NCBI GenBank assembly: GCA_934394985.1
Contig: CAKRRF010000041.1
Location: 1 to 20,106 of the forward strand
Direction: 5' to 3'
Origin: an uncultured Marvinbryantia sp.
Lineage (GTDB): Bacteria > Bacillota > Clostridia > Lachnospirales > Lachnospiraceae
Length of the DNA stretch: 20,106 nt
This document shows positions 7,866 through 14,715 of this stretch, one piece after another; the stretch's first letter is position 1, and each line of letters opens with the position of its first letter. A model generated the notes under the pieces. The model did no database searches, was not told where the DNA came from, and was given only the letters and a program-made list of their open reading frames with translations. Both the position numbers and the translations under genes were made by a program.

Positions 7866-9464
7866 TTACCGTTTCAAGCTGTCTGTTTCATGCGCCATGT
7901 AGAACCTTGCCTTCATGGCATACTCTGCCGGAACTTTGATGGTCAGCAGGTTTGTATGATCGAAGGCTTTTGTGCTCCTGACGGATACCACTTCTGCCTC
8001 GCAGATCTTCTGACCATTTCTGCCAAGTCCATATCCCTTATCTCCCGGTTCCGGAAGTGGAAGGAATTCATACGGAATGGTGACCGTAGCAAATCCCGGT
8101 TCATAAGTCTCATCCACCAGGAAAATAGCCTGTCCTGAGCAGGATGCCACACACATACCACACCCGATACAATCCACCGCTTCATCTACTGCCGGAAGGG
8201 AAGTGATATGCTCACCGATCTTGATGCAATGTTTTGGACATGCATCCTGACACGGATTGCACGGAATATTCTGTGTACATTCCATCACCGGATGTACACC
8301 TGCTCTGTGTGTAACGCCAGGGAAGCGTTCTATTTCTTCATCTGTTATAAACCCATGCTTCAGAAGATTCATGGAGATCTCAATCCCCTCTTCTGTCTTC
8401 TCGATAAGTTTTCCCCTGTTCTTCGGTGCAAACATACCCTGACGCAATTCTTCCAGCGCAGCTTCGTTTTTCTGTACCTCTTCTTCCAGTTCTGCTGTTT
8501 CAATATATCCAAGATAGTTTGCAGCTGCAATTCCGGCAATGCGGCCTTCTATCATAGCGGAACTTGCCTCTTCTATTCCGGATACATCTCCTGCTACAAA
8601 AATTCCTTTTATCGAAGTTTCACCATACTCGTCTACGATTGGTACCTGTCCACCTCGTTTTGGATTATCTTCCATCTCGCAACCAGCCATTTTCAAAAGC
8701 TGTGACATCGGGGAAAGTCCTACTGCCAGACAAATGGTATCCACATCAAAATGTTTTTCTGTTCCCGCCAGGAACTGAAAGTGACTATCCACCTCCGCAA
8801 TGGTAACTCCAGTTACGTAATCCGTTCCTTCGGCTTTTACAATTGTATGGGATAGATAAAATGGTACACCTGTTCTGGCTACTTTTGCCGCATGCACACC
8901 GTATCCTCCGATTCTCGGTGCCGCATCTACCAGTGCCACCACATCACAACCGCACTGTTTTAACTGAAAACTAACCACCAGCCCTACATTTCCGCTTCCC
9001 AGCATAAGGATCTTATTTCCTGGTTTTACTCCGTGCAGATTCATCATAGTCTGTGCTGCACCGGCTCCAATCACACCCGGAAGTGTCCAGCCATCGAAGG
9101 TAACCATATTTTCTGCAGCACCTGTCGCAATGATGATGGCATTTCCTTTGTAATGAAATACTTCTTCTCCCTTACGGACTACCAGTTCTTTGTCCTGATA
9201 CATACCGACCACGGCAGCATTTAATTCCACCTTCACTCCGACTTTATCAGCCTCTTTCAGAAGTTCCTCGCCAATCACGAATCCTCTTATCCTGGCTTTA
9301 TGTTCTTTTGATCCAAAAAACTTATGAATCTGCTTAAATAACTGTCCACCTGGTTTTTCATTTTCATCAAATACCACTACCTTCAGACCTCTTTTAGCCG
9401 CCTCAATAGCAGCTGATAATCCGGACGGTCCGGCTCCTACAACGATCAAATCATATCTCTTCAT
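7866..9464 (-). CDS. FAD/NAD(P)-fold oxidoreductase with two [4Fe-4S] motifs (dehydrogenase alpha-type subunit)
   Basis: 532 residues from the ATG at 9464, which has AGCAGGAG seven bases upstream; the open frame extends 47 codons further but overlaps the preceding gene and lacks a site. The FAD motif is VVGAGPSG (8-15), the ATG motif IIATGAAE is at 111-118, the second Rossmann motif LGSGNVG at 155-161, and the third FAD block GIFVAGDVSG lies near 305. The C-terminal part holds ferredoxin-type cysteines: one set from C396 to C413 (ECTQNIPCNPCQDACP) and a second C432-x2-C435-x2-C438-x3-C442. This matches the alpha subunit of HcnB/OoxA/proline dehydrogenase-type complexes, with a 4Fe-4S module added. 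It probably carries electrons onward to a cellular acceptor. Confidence 0.9.
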   Translation of the reverse strand: MKRYDLIVVGAGPSGLSAAIEAAKRGLKVVVFDENEKPGGQLFKQIHKFFGSKEHKARIRGFVIGEELLKEADKVGVKVELNAAVVGMYQDKELVVRKGEEVFHYKGNAIIIATGAAENMVTFDGWTLPGVIGAGAAQTMMNLHGVKPGNKILMLGSGNVGLVVSFQLKQCGCDVVALVDAAPRIGGYGVHAAKVARTGVPFYLSHTIVKAEGTDYVTGVTIAEVDSHFQFLAGTEKHFDVDTICLAVGLSPMSQLLKMAGCEMEDNPKRGGQVPIVDEYGETSIKGIFVAGDVSGIEEASSAMIEGRIAGIAAANYLGYIETAELEEEVQKNEAALEELRQGMFAPKNRGKLIEKTEEGIEISMNLLKHGFITDEEIERFPGVTHRAGVHPVMECTQNIPCNPCQDACPKHCIKIGEHITSLPAVDEAVDCIGCGMCVASCSGQAIFLVDETYEPGFATVTIPYEFLPLPEPGDKGYGLGRNGQKICEAEVVSVRSTKAFDHTNLLTIKVPAEYAMKARFYMAHETDSLKR

Positions 9465-9478
9465 TTTTTCATCTCCTG

Positions 9479-9805
9479 CTACTGTTTTTCGAAAGGTTCT
9501 GCGGCTACACCATACTGAGTCTGAACCTTCATGCCAGCTTTCAATGGAGTGACACAGGTTCGCACATTTGGCACCCCATTCACTACCATAACACAATCCG
9601 TGCAACGCCCGATCGCACAGAAGATACCTCTTGGCTTATGTTCTTTTTTTGTATATCGATGAATCTGAATACCGGCAGCTTTCAATGCTGCTGCAATCGG
9701 TTCTCCTTCATAGCCCTGAATCTTTTTGCCATCATAAGTAAAGCTGACCAGATTGCCTTTTTGCGGTATTCCCAAAATCGGATGTTCTGTAATACGTGTT
9801 CCCAT
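9479..9805 (-). CDS. [2Fe-2S] ferredoxin-like subunit (HcnA/OoxA small-subunit type)
   Basis: 108 residues from the ATG at 9805, chosen because AAGGGAG lies seven bases upstream; the in-frame ATG at 9835 has no ribosome binding site. A Fer2_4-type plant-ferredoxin fold is indicated by C63-x4-C68-x2-C71-x12-C84 (FCAIGRCTDC, then RTC). The order FTYDGKKIQGYEGEPIAAAL is that of HcnA and the small subunits of opine and sarcosine oxidases. It is the first gene of the four-gene dehydrogenase operon; the next gene starts 14 bases after its stop codon. A stem-loop with a T-run lies 36 bases before its start codon. Confidence 0.9.
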   Translation of the reverse strand: MGTRITEHPILGIPQKGNLVSFTYDGKKIQGYEGEPIAAALKAAGIQIHRYTKKEHKPRGIFCAIGRCTDCVMVVNGVPNVRTCVTPLKAGMKVQTQYGVAAEPFEKQ

Positions 9806-9840
9806 ATCCTGTCTCCCTTCTGCCAATGGCCTCATTGACT

Positions 9841-9887
9841 AAAAACAGCCGGGGACATCTGCGATTGTATGCAGACATCCTCGGCTG
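9841..9887 (-). terminator. Terminator-like hairpin in the leader of the dehydrogenase operon
   Basis: On the minus strand two 17-base arms (plus 9871-9887 and 9846-9862) pair over nearly their whole length, with one mismatch and two G-U pairs, closing an 8-base loop. TTTTTA follows at once. It sits only 36 bases before the first start codon of the operon. It could end transcription from the accessory region or act as an attenuator. Confidence 0.75.
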
Positions 9888-10030
9888 ACTTATCAATTTT
9901 TTTAATTTATATCTGTTTTAATTTTGATTTGTTCATATGATAATTGTTTTTTACAATGTTGTATTGTAAAAAACGATACTCTGGTAACTTTCTCTCCTGA
10001 CATTCACTGGATATATTCTTCGCTCAGATT
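9888..10030 (-). promoter_or_regulatory. AT-rich leader/promoter region with a 12-bp inverted repeat
   Basis: No gene is seen here. GTTTTTTACAAT (9946-9957) and ATTGTAAAAAAC (9963-9974) form a perfect 12-bp inverted repeat with a 5-base loop, about 140 bases before the dehydrogenase operon. The form (TTTACAAT-n5-ATTGTAAA) is that of a dimeric regulator site. The AT-rich stretch on its minus-strand downstream side includes a TATAAA, but no convincing -35 could be assigned, so the exact promoter is not called. Confidence 0.45.
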
Positions 10031-10159
10031 TTATTTTACTGTGATTTTGCATTTTACAGTTTTTTGACCTTTTTTCAGACTGGATTTCTTTGCCACCTTT
10101 GCATTAGAAGATTTCCATTTCACCTCCACCCATTTATCACCATAAACGCAAAATTCAAA
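10031..10159 (-). pseudogene. Short reading frame resembling a serine-recombinase C-terminal end
   Basis: Directly after the KilA-N stop codon, in the same frame, 42 further codons run to a TAA. They begin FEFCVYGDKWVEVKWKSS. The stretch VYGDKWVEVKWK closely matches VYDDGRVEVEWK in the fragments at 11230 and 19850, and the DNA is similar too (GGGTGGAGGTG, then TGGAAA). There is no start codon or ribosome binding site. The remaining residues (SSNAKVAKKSSLKKGQ, then TVKCKITVK) look like a bacterial Ig-like (Big_2) strand, so an Ig-domain remnant is the alternative reading. It is a fragment either way. Confidence 0.4.
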
Positions 10160-10909
10160 TTATATTTCCACCAACTGCTTCTCCTCTTCTATCATTTTAA
10201 TCTGCTCTGCAGTATTCAGAACAATAATCTCTGACATTGTTTTTTTTGCTAACTCAGGATTAGCTTCTCTCCACGCTTTTGCTGTAAATCCAAACAATGC
10301 CACATTTAATATATCCGCTTCTTCTGCATATGCCAGCCATTGTAGATTCTCTCTATAATTCATCCGCGGAATCAAATATTTTTTTACTGCGTCCGTCTGA
10401 ATCAAATAATTATTTTTAGTCAAAAATCGTTTAGCATTCCATTCACTTTGCTCTAAATTATTTTCTTCTTCCTTCAACCGCTGGAATTCTTTTATCAAAT
10501 ACAATTTAAAAACCGGACTGATTGCAGATGCGAATTCAAAGGCAATGTCTTTATGAGCATACGTACCGCCATATTTTCCACGCTTTACATATAATCCTAT
10601 CGCATTCGTTTTATTAATCCATTCTGCAACGCTTAATACAAATGTATGTAAACCTGCTTCAGATTTAAAGTGGTCGAATTCGACCACTTTAAAATCAGGA
10701 TTATAAATCATTTCCCACGTTCCTAAAAATTCTAATGTATTTCTATTTCGCAGCCAGTTTTTCACAACATCGGCACTACGTGATTCGCCTGTTTTAGCTT
10801 TTGCAATATCCGTAATACAAATATAATCATCCAATTTTTGTTCTGAAATCGAAATTGGTACATCTTGTACATTAATTATCCTATTCTTCATCCACTTTTT
10901 CCTTTCCAT
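10160..10909 (-). CDS. KilA-N domain protein
   Basis: 249 residues from the ATG at 10909, with GGAAGG five bases upstream; an ATG at 10891 is a possible alternative. The KilA-N DNA-binding domain covers about residues 15-125: YICITDIAKAKTG, VVKNWLRNRNTLEFLGTWE, NPDFKVVEFDHF, SEAGLHTFVLSVAEWINKTN, GKYGGTYAHKDIAFEFASAI, then KLYLIKEFQRLKEEE. The domain occurs in phage and large DNA-virus proteins and in many bacterial island genes; its function is poorly known. The C-terminus (ILNVALFGFTAKAWREANPE) fits bacterial members, but the end looks shortened and runs into recombinase-like sequence. A truncated HTH gene overlaps its start, and a 30-bp palindrome lies inside it. Confidence 0.88.
   Translation of the reverse strand: MERKKWMKNRIINVQDVPISISEQKLDDYICITDIAKAKTGESRSADVVKNWLRNRNTLEFLGTWEMIYNPDFKVVEFDHFKSEAGLHTFVLSVAEWINKTNAIGLYVKRGKYGGTYAHKDIAFEFASAISPVFKLYLIKEFQRLKEEENNLEQSEWNAKRFLTKNNYLIQTDAVKKYLIPRMNYRENLQWLAYAEEADILNVALFGFTAKAWREANPELAKKTMSEIIVLNTAEQIKMIEEEKQLVEI
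10664..10693. repeat. Perfect 30-bp palindrome inside the KilA-N gene
   Basis: The 15-base arm TTTAAAGTGGTCGAA is followed directly by its exact reverse complement, with no spacer and an EcoRI-type GAATTC centre. It encodes the KVVEFDHFK stretch of the KilA-N domain, a conserved part of the family. The amino-acid constraint does not by itself force a perfect palindrome. Confidence 0.9.
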
Positions 10910-11039
10910 CAAAACCTTCCATTTTTATCCTGTATGCCAATAATCTTAAAACATAATCCGGCATTTTCCTTGTTCCTCTTTCCCATTCCGTTACGGTTCT
11001 GTAAGGAATTCCGAATAGTTTAATCTGGCAAGCTACTTT
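10881..11039 (-). pseudogene. 5'-truncated HTH (XRE-like) gene upstream of KilA-N
   Basis: A 52-codon frame without a start codon, bounded upstream by an in-frame TGA at 11040-11042. It encodes QIKLFGIPYRTVTEWERGTR, then KMPDYVLRLLAYRIKMEG. This is the recognition-helix half and tail of the small helix-turn-helix proteins common in Lachnospiraceae; the first half (usually a TG(L/M)TQ helix) is missing. Its stop codon overlaps the KilA-N start by 29 bases, so HTH and KilA-N were probably one operon. The break lies next to the repeat block that starts at 11057, implying loss by insertion or deletion there. Confidence 0.7.
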
Positions 11040-11056
11040 TCAAACACAATCGTCCC

Positions 11057-11229
11057 GAGGATGTCAAGTCATTGCTACAAACTTTTTGATCTTTTTTCCT
11101 TCGATTTTTCCCATAAAACCGTTGTTTTGGAACGGAGGACGTTATATTGTTGTCACAAAATCAGTGGGGAGGATGTAACGTCATTGCTACAAGTCATATA
11201 GTAGAGGACGTTACATTATTGCTACAAAA
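11057..11229. repeat. Repeat block 1: four copies of a ~25-bp element
   Basis: Copies lie at 11057-11081, 11135-11160, 11169-11192 and 11204-11229, all in the same orientation. Each begins GAGGA(T/C)GT, has a semi-palindromic core (GTAACGTC or CGTTACAT), and ends ATTG followed by CTACAAA or TCACAAAA. The last copy ends exactly at the stop codon of the recombinase-like fragment. The arrangement resembles the multiple terminal repeats of IS21-type insertion sequences, but no transposase is present, so this would be a solo end. Other than these repeats and the flanking fragments, 10940-11230 holds nothing coding. Confidence 0.8.
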
Positions 11230-11436
11230 TCAGGCAAGTGCTTTCCACTCCACCTCCACCCGTCCATCATCATACACATATATCCCATCCACATACTTTT
11301 CAAGCATCTCCTCTGTCAGTTTCTCATACCCCAGATACTCCATCATCTGTTCCATCGGAATATTCTTCTTCAGCAAGATTTCTTTCTCGCCGCAGATCAG
11401 TTCTTCCAGATCTAAAAAAACATTATTTACCGACAA
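11230..11436 (-). pseudogene. Serine-recombinase-like C-terminal fragment
   Basis: An open frame of about 68 codons with only a TTG available as start and no ribosome binding site. From LEELICGEKEILLKKN it matches the frame at 19850-20106 through YLGYEKLTEEMLEKYV and GIYVYDDGRVEVEWKALA. The 'LT-x-EM-x8-I-YVYDDGR-VEVEW' ending is like the C-terminal end of large serine recombinases, after the coiled coil. The homology starts near 11412, only about 30 bases after the stop codon of the adjacent Gfo/Idh gene. I read it as a truncated recombinase left at a recombination junction. Confidence 0.55.
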
Positions 11437-11441
11437 ACTTC

Positions 11442-12755
11442 TTAAACCTTATCACAAAGATAAGCCCGTTCCTTTTTGTATTTTAAAAGCTCTCCTCCCG
11501 CTTTTCTGGAAGCTTCTGCAAGAAAAACGATTTTATGTCCTACCATAGAATCATTTAAAGTGGTACAACAGTCCGATGGTTGTTTGCCACGCAGTACCGC
11601 AATAAAATCCTCCACAATAGCCTGATCTCCATTTCCATGAGCATTTCCTTTTTGCGTTTCCGATACGTCCACTACCATACTGACCCGCCCTCCTTTTTCT
11701 TCTGGCGCAATCACGTGTACAGTAAAACGTTCTTCTTCAAATCTTCCAACCAATTCCCCTTTTGTTCCAGTAATATGGATATTTCTTCCCGATGCTGACG
11801 CTCCTCCATTCATAGAAAATGTACCTGTAGCTCCATCTGCAAACTGTATCAAAACAGATTGATGATCAACGATTTCCAAGTTGCAGCGATATACACATCT
11901 ACCAAACGAATTGTATATGTCCTTTAGTAATTGCTCTTTTTCTTTATCTGTTGGATTTTCCTTTCCAATATCATGCCAAATGTTATTACTCCAGCGTTGT
12001 GGATTTTCTATGTACAATCGTTTTGCAGAATAAATGCATTCACGCTCAACCGGGCAATTTACCATGCAGTGTGTGCCAGCTCTTTCCGGCGCCATTTCCG
12101 GAATAAACTGAATAACAGAACCAACGCTCGAAACTGCATACGGCAAATTTCCATTCATTAACCATGCCATAATATCAAGATCATGACTGCATTTCGACAA
12201 AAGCATTCCAGATCCACACATTATTGGTGAAGCATATTTTCCACGCACATACGATACAGACTCATGAAAATAGCTAACCTGTTCATTCATTTGAATATTG
12301 ATAATTTTACCAATCATACCCTTTCTAAGCACTTTTTTTATTTCTTTGTAAAAAGGCGCATAACGAAGCACGTGGCAAACCATAACTGTCCTCCCAGTTT
12401 CATTCACACACTGAAGTAGTCTGTCTGCTTCTTCCTGATTTATAGCAAAAGGTTTTTCAAGCAGGACATCATACCCCCGCTTCAACAGAGGAATCGTTGT
12501 TTCCACGTGCAACGCATCCATTGTACCGTTTATTACTGCATCTGCAAATTTCGGAACAGAGAGCAATTCTTCTACCGAATGAAAACAATTATTATCTGGT
12601 ATATAGAATACCTCTTGGGCATCGCGAATCCTGTCTTCATTTATATCTACCACACCAACTACCTTAAACCGCTTTGGATGCTTTAAGGATTCTTTCGCAT
12701 AAATCATCGCTCTTGCTCCCATTCCCACCACAACTACTTTTACTGGTTTTTCCAT
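11442..12755 (-). CDS. Gfo/Idh/MocA-family oxidoreductase
   Basis: 437 residues from the ATG at 12755, with AGAGGA eight bases upstream; an ATG at 12779 lacks a site. The N-terminal Rossmann motif is VVVVGMGARA (7-16), then LLEKPF with the catalytic Lys101, and KCSHDLDIM with Lys188 and His191 in the second domain. A cysteine-rich insert (HCMVNCPVEREC followed by IYSAKRLYIEN) marks the longer Gfo/Idh subfamily often found with sugar-degradation genes. It should be an NAD(P)-dependent dehydrogenase for a sugar or sugar derivative. It is divergent from an AraC regulator and lies between two related repeat blocks, as a self-contained cassette; its 3' end abuts the recombinase fragment. Confidence 0.88.
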   Translation of the reverse strand: MEKPVKVVVVGMGARAMIYAKESLKHPKRFKVVGVVDINEDRIRDAQEVFYIPDNNCFHSVEELLSVPKFADAVINGTMDALHVETTIPLLKRGYDVLLEKPFAINQEEADRLLQCVNETGRTVMVCHVLRYAPFYKEIKKVLRKGMIGKIINIQMNEQVSYFHESVSYVRGKYASPIMCGSGMLLSKCSHDLDIMAWLMNGNLPYAVSSVGSVIQFIPEMAPERAGTHCMVNCPVERECIYSAKRLYIENPQRWSNNIWHDIGKENPTDKEKEQLLKDIYNSFGRCVYRCNLEIVDHQSVLIQFADGATGTFSMNGGASASGRNIHITGTKGELVGRFEEERFTVHVIAPEEKGGRVSMVVDVSETQKGNAHGNGDQAIVEDFIAVLRGKQPSDCCTTLNDSMVGHKIVFLAEASRKAGGELLKYKKERAYLCDKV

Positions 12756-12892
12756 AAAATCTATCCTCTCATAATCCATAGTTTCTGTTTTCTGTAAATT
12801 ACAGTAAAATAATTATATTTTTATATGTGGATTTATGAAATAGATTATATTATACTAAAATTATATTATTGTTCACAGGATGGAGATACACA
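12756..12892. promoter_or_regulatory. Divergent promoter region between Gfo/Idh and AraC genes
   Basis: A very AT-rich 137-bp gap. CTGTAA-A-TTACAG (12792-12804) is an interrupted perfect palindrome close to the Gfo/Idh start, a candidate operator. On the plus strand TATACT at 12851-12856 is a possible -10 for the regulator gene, 37 bases before its ATG, but the -35 is weak. Function is inferred from position. Confidence 0.45.
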
Positions 12893-13804
12893 ATGAAAGA
12901 ATATATAAAATATCCGATTTCACTCGATATAGCAATAACAGAGCTTATTTCTATACACTATTTTGAATATACAAAAGACTATAAGTATCCAGGCGAATCT
13001 CATGATTTTTGGGAAATTATGTACGTTGACCGTGGAAAAGTATTTGTTACCTGCAATCAAAACGAATATCTACTGTCTCAAGGAACACTCATCTTCCTTC
13101 CGCCTGATTTTTTTCATACAATAAAGGCTGATGAAATAGCCCCATCAAACGTATTTATCATATCCTTTACAGAAGAAACTTCTGTACTGTCATATATAAA
13201 AGAGCAGGTCATCCATTTATCTTCAGATATGAAAAAACTCATCTCCTCTATTATGCAGGAAGGAGCATTCTCATTTGAACTCCCGATGTCAGATCGATAT
13301 CAGTTGTCTCCAAAAAAGAATGCTCCATTTGGTAGCCAGCAACTTATAAAGCTTCGTCTCGAGGAACTCATCATTCAAATTATTCGAAAAAAATTTCCAG
13401 CAGAGCAATACATTGATCTGCATGTTCCATCATCAAAATCTCAGTTTGACGACCAAATTGCCGGGCAAATATTGCAACTGCTAAAAAAACATATCTACGG
13501 CAACTTATCTCTAGATACAATTACTGACAGTCTTGGCTACGGAAAAACATATCTTTCAATCATTTTTAGAAAAGTATACGGGGAAAGTATTATGTCGTAT
13601 TATACAAAATTGAAAATCGAGGAAGCCAAATACCTCATTCGTAGTAATACCATGTCAATTTCTGAAATTTCAGCTTTGCTTGGATTCAGTTCACCACAGT
13701 ACTTTTCAAAACGTTTTCGTCAATTCGTGCATATGGCACCTAAACAATACACATCCTCCGTAAAAGAGACATTTGTTTCATCCGCAAAGGAATCATCCTC
13801 GTAA
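12893..13804 (+). CDS. AraC-family transcriptional regulator with N-terminal cupin domain
   Basis: The only convincing plus-strand gene: 303 residues from the ATG at 12893, with GGATGGAG upstream. An upstream in-frame TTG (12869) has no site. The N-terminal half is a cupin sensor: SHDFWEIMYVDRGKVFV, then LSQGTLIFLPPDFFHTI. The C-terminal AraC domain (about 190-290) has the first helix-turn-helix at LSLDTITDSLGYGKTYLSII and F-R-K-V-Y-G, and the second at MSISEISALLGFSSPQYFSK with RFRQF and APKQY. Cupin-AraC proteins usually sense a sugar and control the neighbouring catabolic gene, here the divergent Gfo/Idh gene. The serine-rich tail ends just before a non-coding stretch. Confidence 0.9.
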   Translation: MKEYIKYPISLDIAITELISIHYFEYTKDYKYPGESHDFWEIMYVDRGKVFVTCNQNEYLLSQGTLIFLPPDFFHTIKADEIAPSNVFIISFTEETSVLSYIKEQVIHLSSDMKKLISSIMQEGAFSFELPMSDRYQLSPKKNAPFGSQQLIKLRLEELIIQIIRKKFPAEQYIDLHVPSSKSQFDDQIAGQILQLLKKHIYGNLSLDTITDSLGYGKTYLSIIFRKVYGESIMSYYTKLKIEEAKYLIRSNTMSISEISALLGFSSPQYFSKRFRQFVHMAPKQYTSSVKETFVSSAKESSS

Positions 13805-13901
13805 GCGCCGCAAATAAGCTTTTTATTATTCTTTGTTGTTTTCCACTGGAACATGCAGTATAATTCACTTGGGAATGCTCTGTGCTGTACACAAGCTTCC
13901 C

Positions 13902-14040
13902 GAGGATGTCAAGTCATTGCTACAAAAAATATGCGGCTTTTTTGCCACGAAAATGGCTTAAAACCGCATATTTCTGTATAGAGGACGTTATATAATTGTC
14001 ACAAAATTGGTGGAGAGGATGTAACGTTATTGTCACAAAA
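13902..14040. repeat. Repeat block 2: three copies of the ~25-bp element
   Basis: Copies at 13902-13926, 13981-14006 and 14015-14040 are in the same orientation as block 1. The first copy is identical to the first copy of block 1 over 25 bases, including the preceding CCC. The following pair repeats the order 'GAGGACGTTATA..., GGTGG/GTGGG, GAGGATGTAACGT...'. The segments between the first and second copies differ. The two blocks are therefore paralogous copies of one non-coding element, flanking the Gfo/Idh-AraC cassette. Outside them, 13805-14088 holds nothing recognisable. Confidence 0.8.
13921..13973 (-). terminator. Putative intrinsic terminator of the ATPase-nuclease operon
   Basis: AAATATGCGG (13927-13936) and CCGCATATTT (13964-13973) are perfect arms, with an inner GCCA/TGGC stem. 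Read on the minus strand the hairpin ends in a run of six T residues. It lies about 115 bases after the nuclease stop codon, inside repeat block 2. Confidence 0.55.
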
Positions 14041-14088
14041 CTTAATATTATCCATTCTATGCAAGCAACAGTACAGAGAATTCTCAAA

Positions 14089-14712
14089 TCAGCAAATACG
14101 CAAATTTCCTATTAGCTTATCTCCCTCTTCTGTTCTCTGCATCTTAACTGCAACATGTTGAAACTTCATCACAGCTCCAACATCTACGCTAATAATATTA
14201 TTTTCCCATTCTTTCTCTGGTGCTGGTGGCATTGGTTTTCCTAAAGGTGCAACCATTATTTTAGGATCTTCACTTCTATCTGTATTCCAAAATCCAGTAC
14301 TCTCATACGTTGTATATGTCCTAATCTCATCAATATGTATTCCCAATACCCCTTCCAATGCACGAACATTAAAATAACTAGCACGTATTTTTTGTTTTAT
14401 TTCATGCCATTTTTTGTTATCAACCTTACTCTTCATTTCAATAAGATGCAATATCCATTTCTCTTCCTTTTTTTGAAGCAAAACATGATCAACACTTCTT
14501 CTTAATTTAAATGGACTTTCTTTCTTAAGAAAATTGCACTTTCCTTTATGGTCATAATCCTCACTACATAAATTATCCCCTTGTACATCTACGTGCAATT
14601 TGCTTCTTCCTGTCTCACTTTTTTCCTCTAAACAATAGGAATTGCTAAAGGGCAGGAAAAAATTATCTTCTAAAAAATTATCAATTCCATACTGTATCCG
14701 TTCTTCAATCAT
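14089..14712 (-). CDS. Putative PD-(D/E)XK-type nuclease partner of the AAA ATPase
   Basis: A 207-residue protein I do not recognise as a named family. The middle part has the spacing of a PD-(D/E)XK nuclease core: SVDH with Asp75, a short loop, then the hydrophobic strand WILHLIEMKSK with Glu92-x-Lys94, and a following lysine-rich helix (KKWHEIKQKIRASYFNVRAL). An upstream acidic residue such as Glu15 could complete the site. Pro-rich APLGKPMPPAPEKEW is near 165. The ATG lies three bases after the ATPase stop codon, and its AGGAGG site is inside the end of the ATPase gene, so the two proteins are translationally coupled and probably act together. The nuclease assignment is inference from a short motif. 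Confidence 0.6.
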   Translation of the reverse strand: MIEERIQYGIDNFLEDNFFLPFSNSYCLEEKSETGRSKLHVDVQGDNLCSEDYDHKGKCNFLKKESPFKLRRSVDHVLLQKKEEKWILHLIEMKSKVDNKKWHEIKQKIRASYFNVRALEGVLGIHIDEIRTYTTYESTGFWNTDRSEDPKIMVAPLGKPMPPAPEKEWENNIISVDVGAVMKFQHVAVKMQRTEEGDKLIGNLRIC

Positions 14713-14715
14713 TTA

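Noticed and set aside
9465..9605. N-terminal extension of the large FAD protein from an upstream start
   Set aside because: The 47 extra codons overlap the preceding [2Fe-2S] gene out of frame, while the ATG at 9464 has a good ribosome binding site and leads straight into the FAD motif.
10031..10159. Genuine surface-protein Ig-like (Big_2) gene
   Set aside because: Only one partial strand is visible, with no start, signal peptide or repeat; the similarity to the two recombinase-like tails is at least as good.
11057..14040. CRISPR array
   Set aside because: The repeats are degenerate, only three or four per block, unevenly spaced (9 to 54 bases) and accompanied by no cas genes.
11057..14040. 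Complete insertion sequence bounded by the two repeat blocks
   Set aside because: The blocks are in direct, not inverted, orientation and no transposase lies between them; only solo ends or a recombination-derived cassette can be supported.
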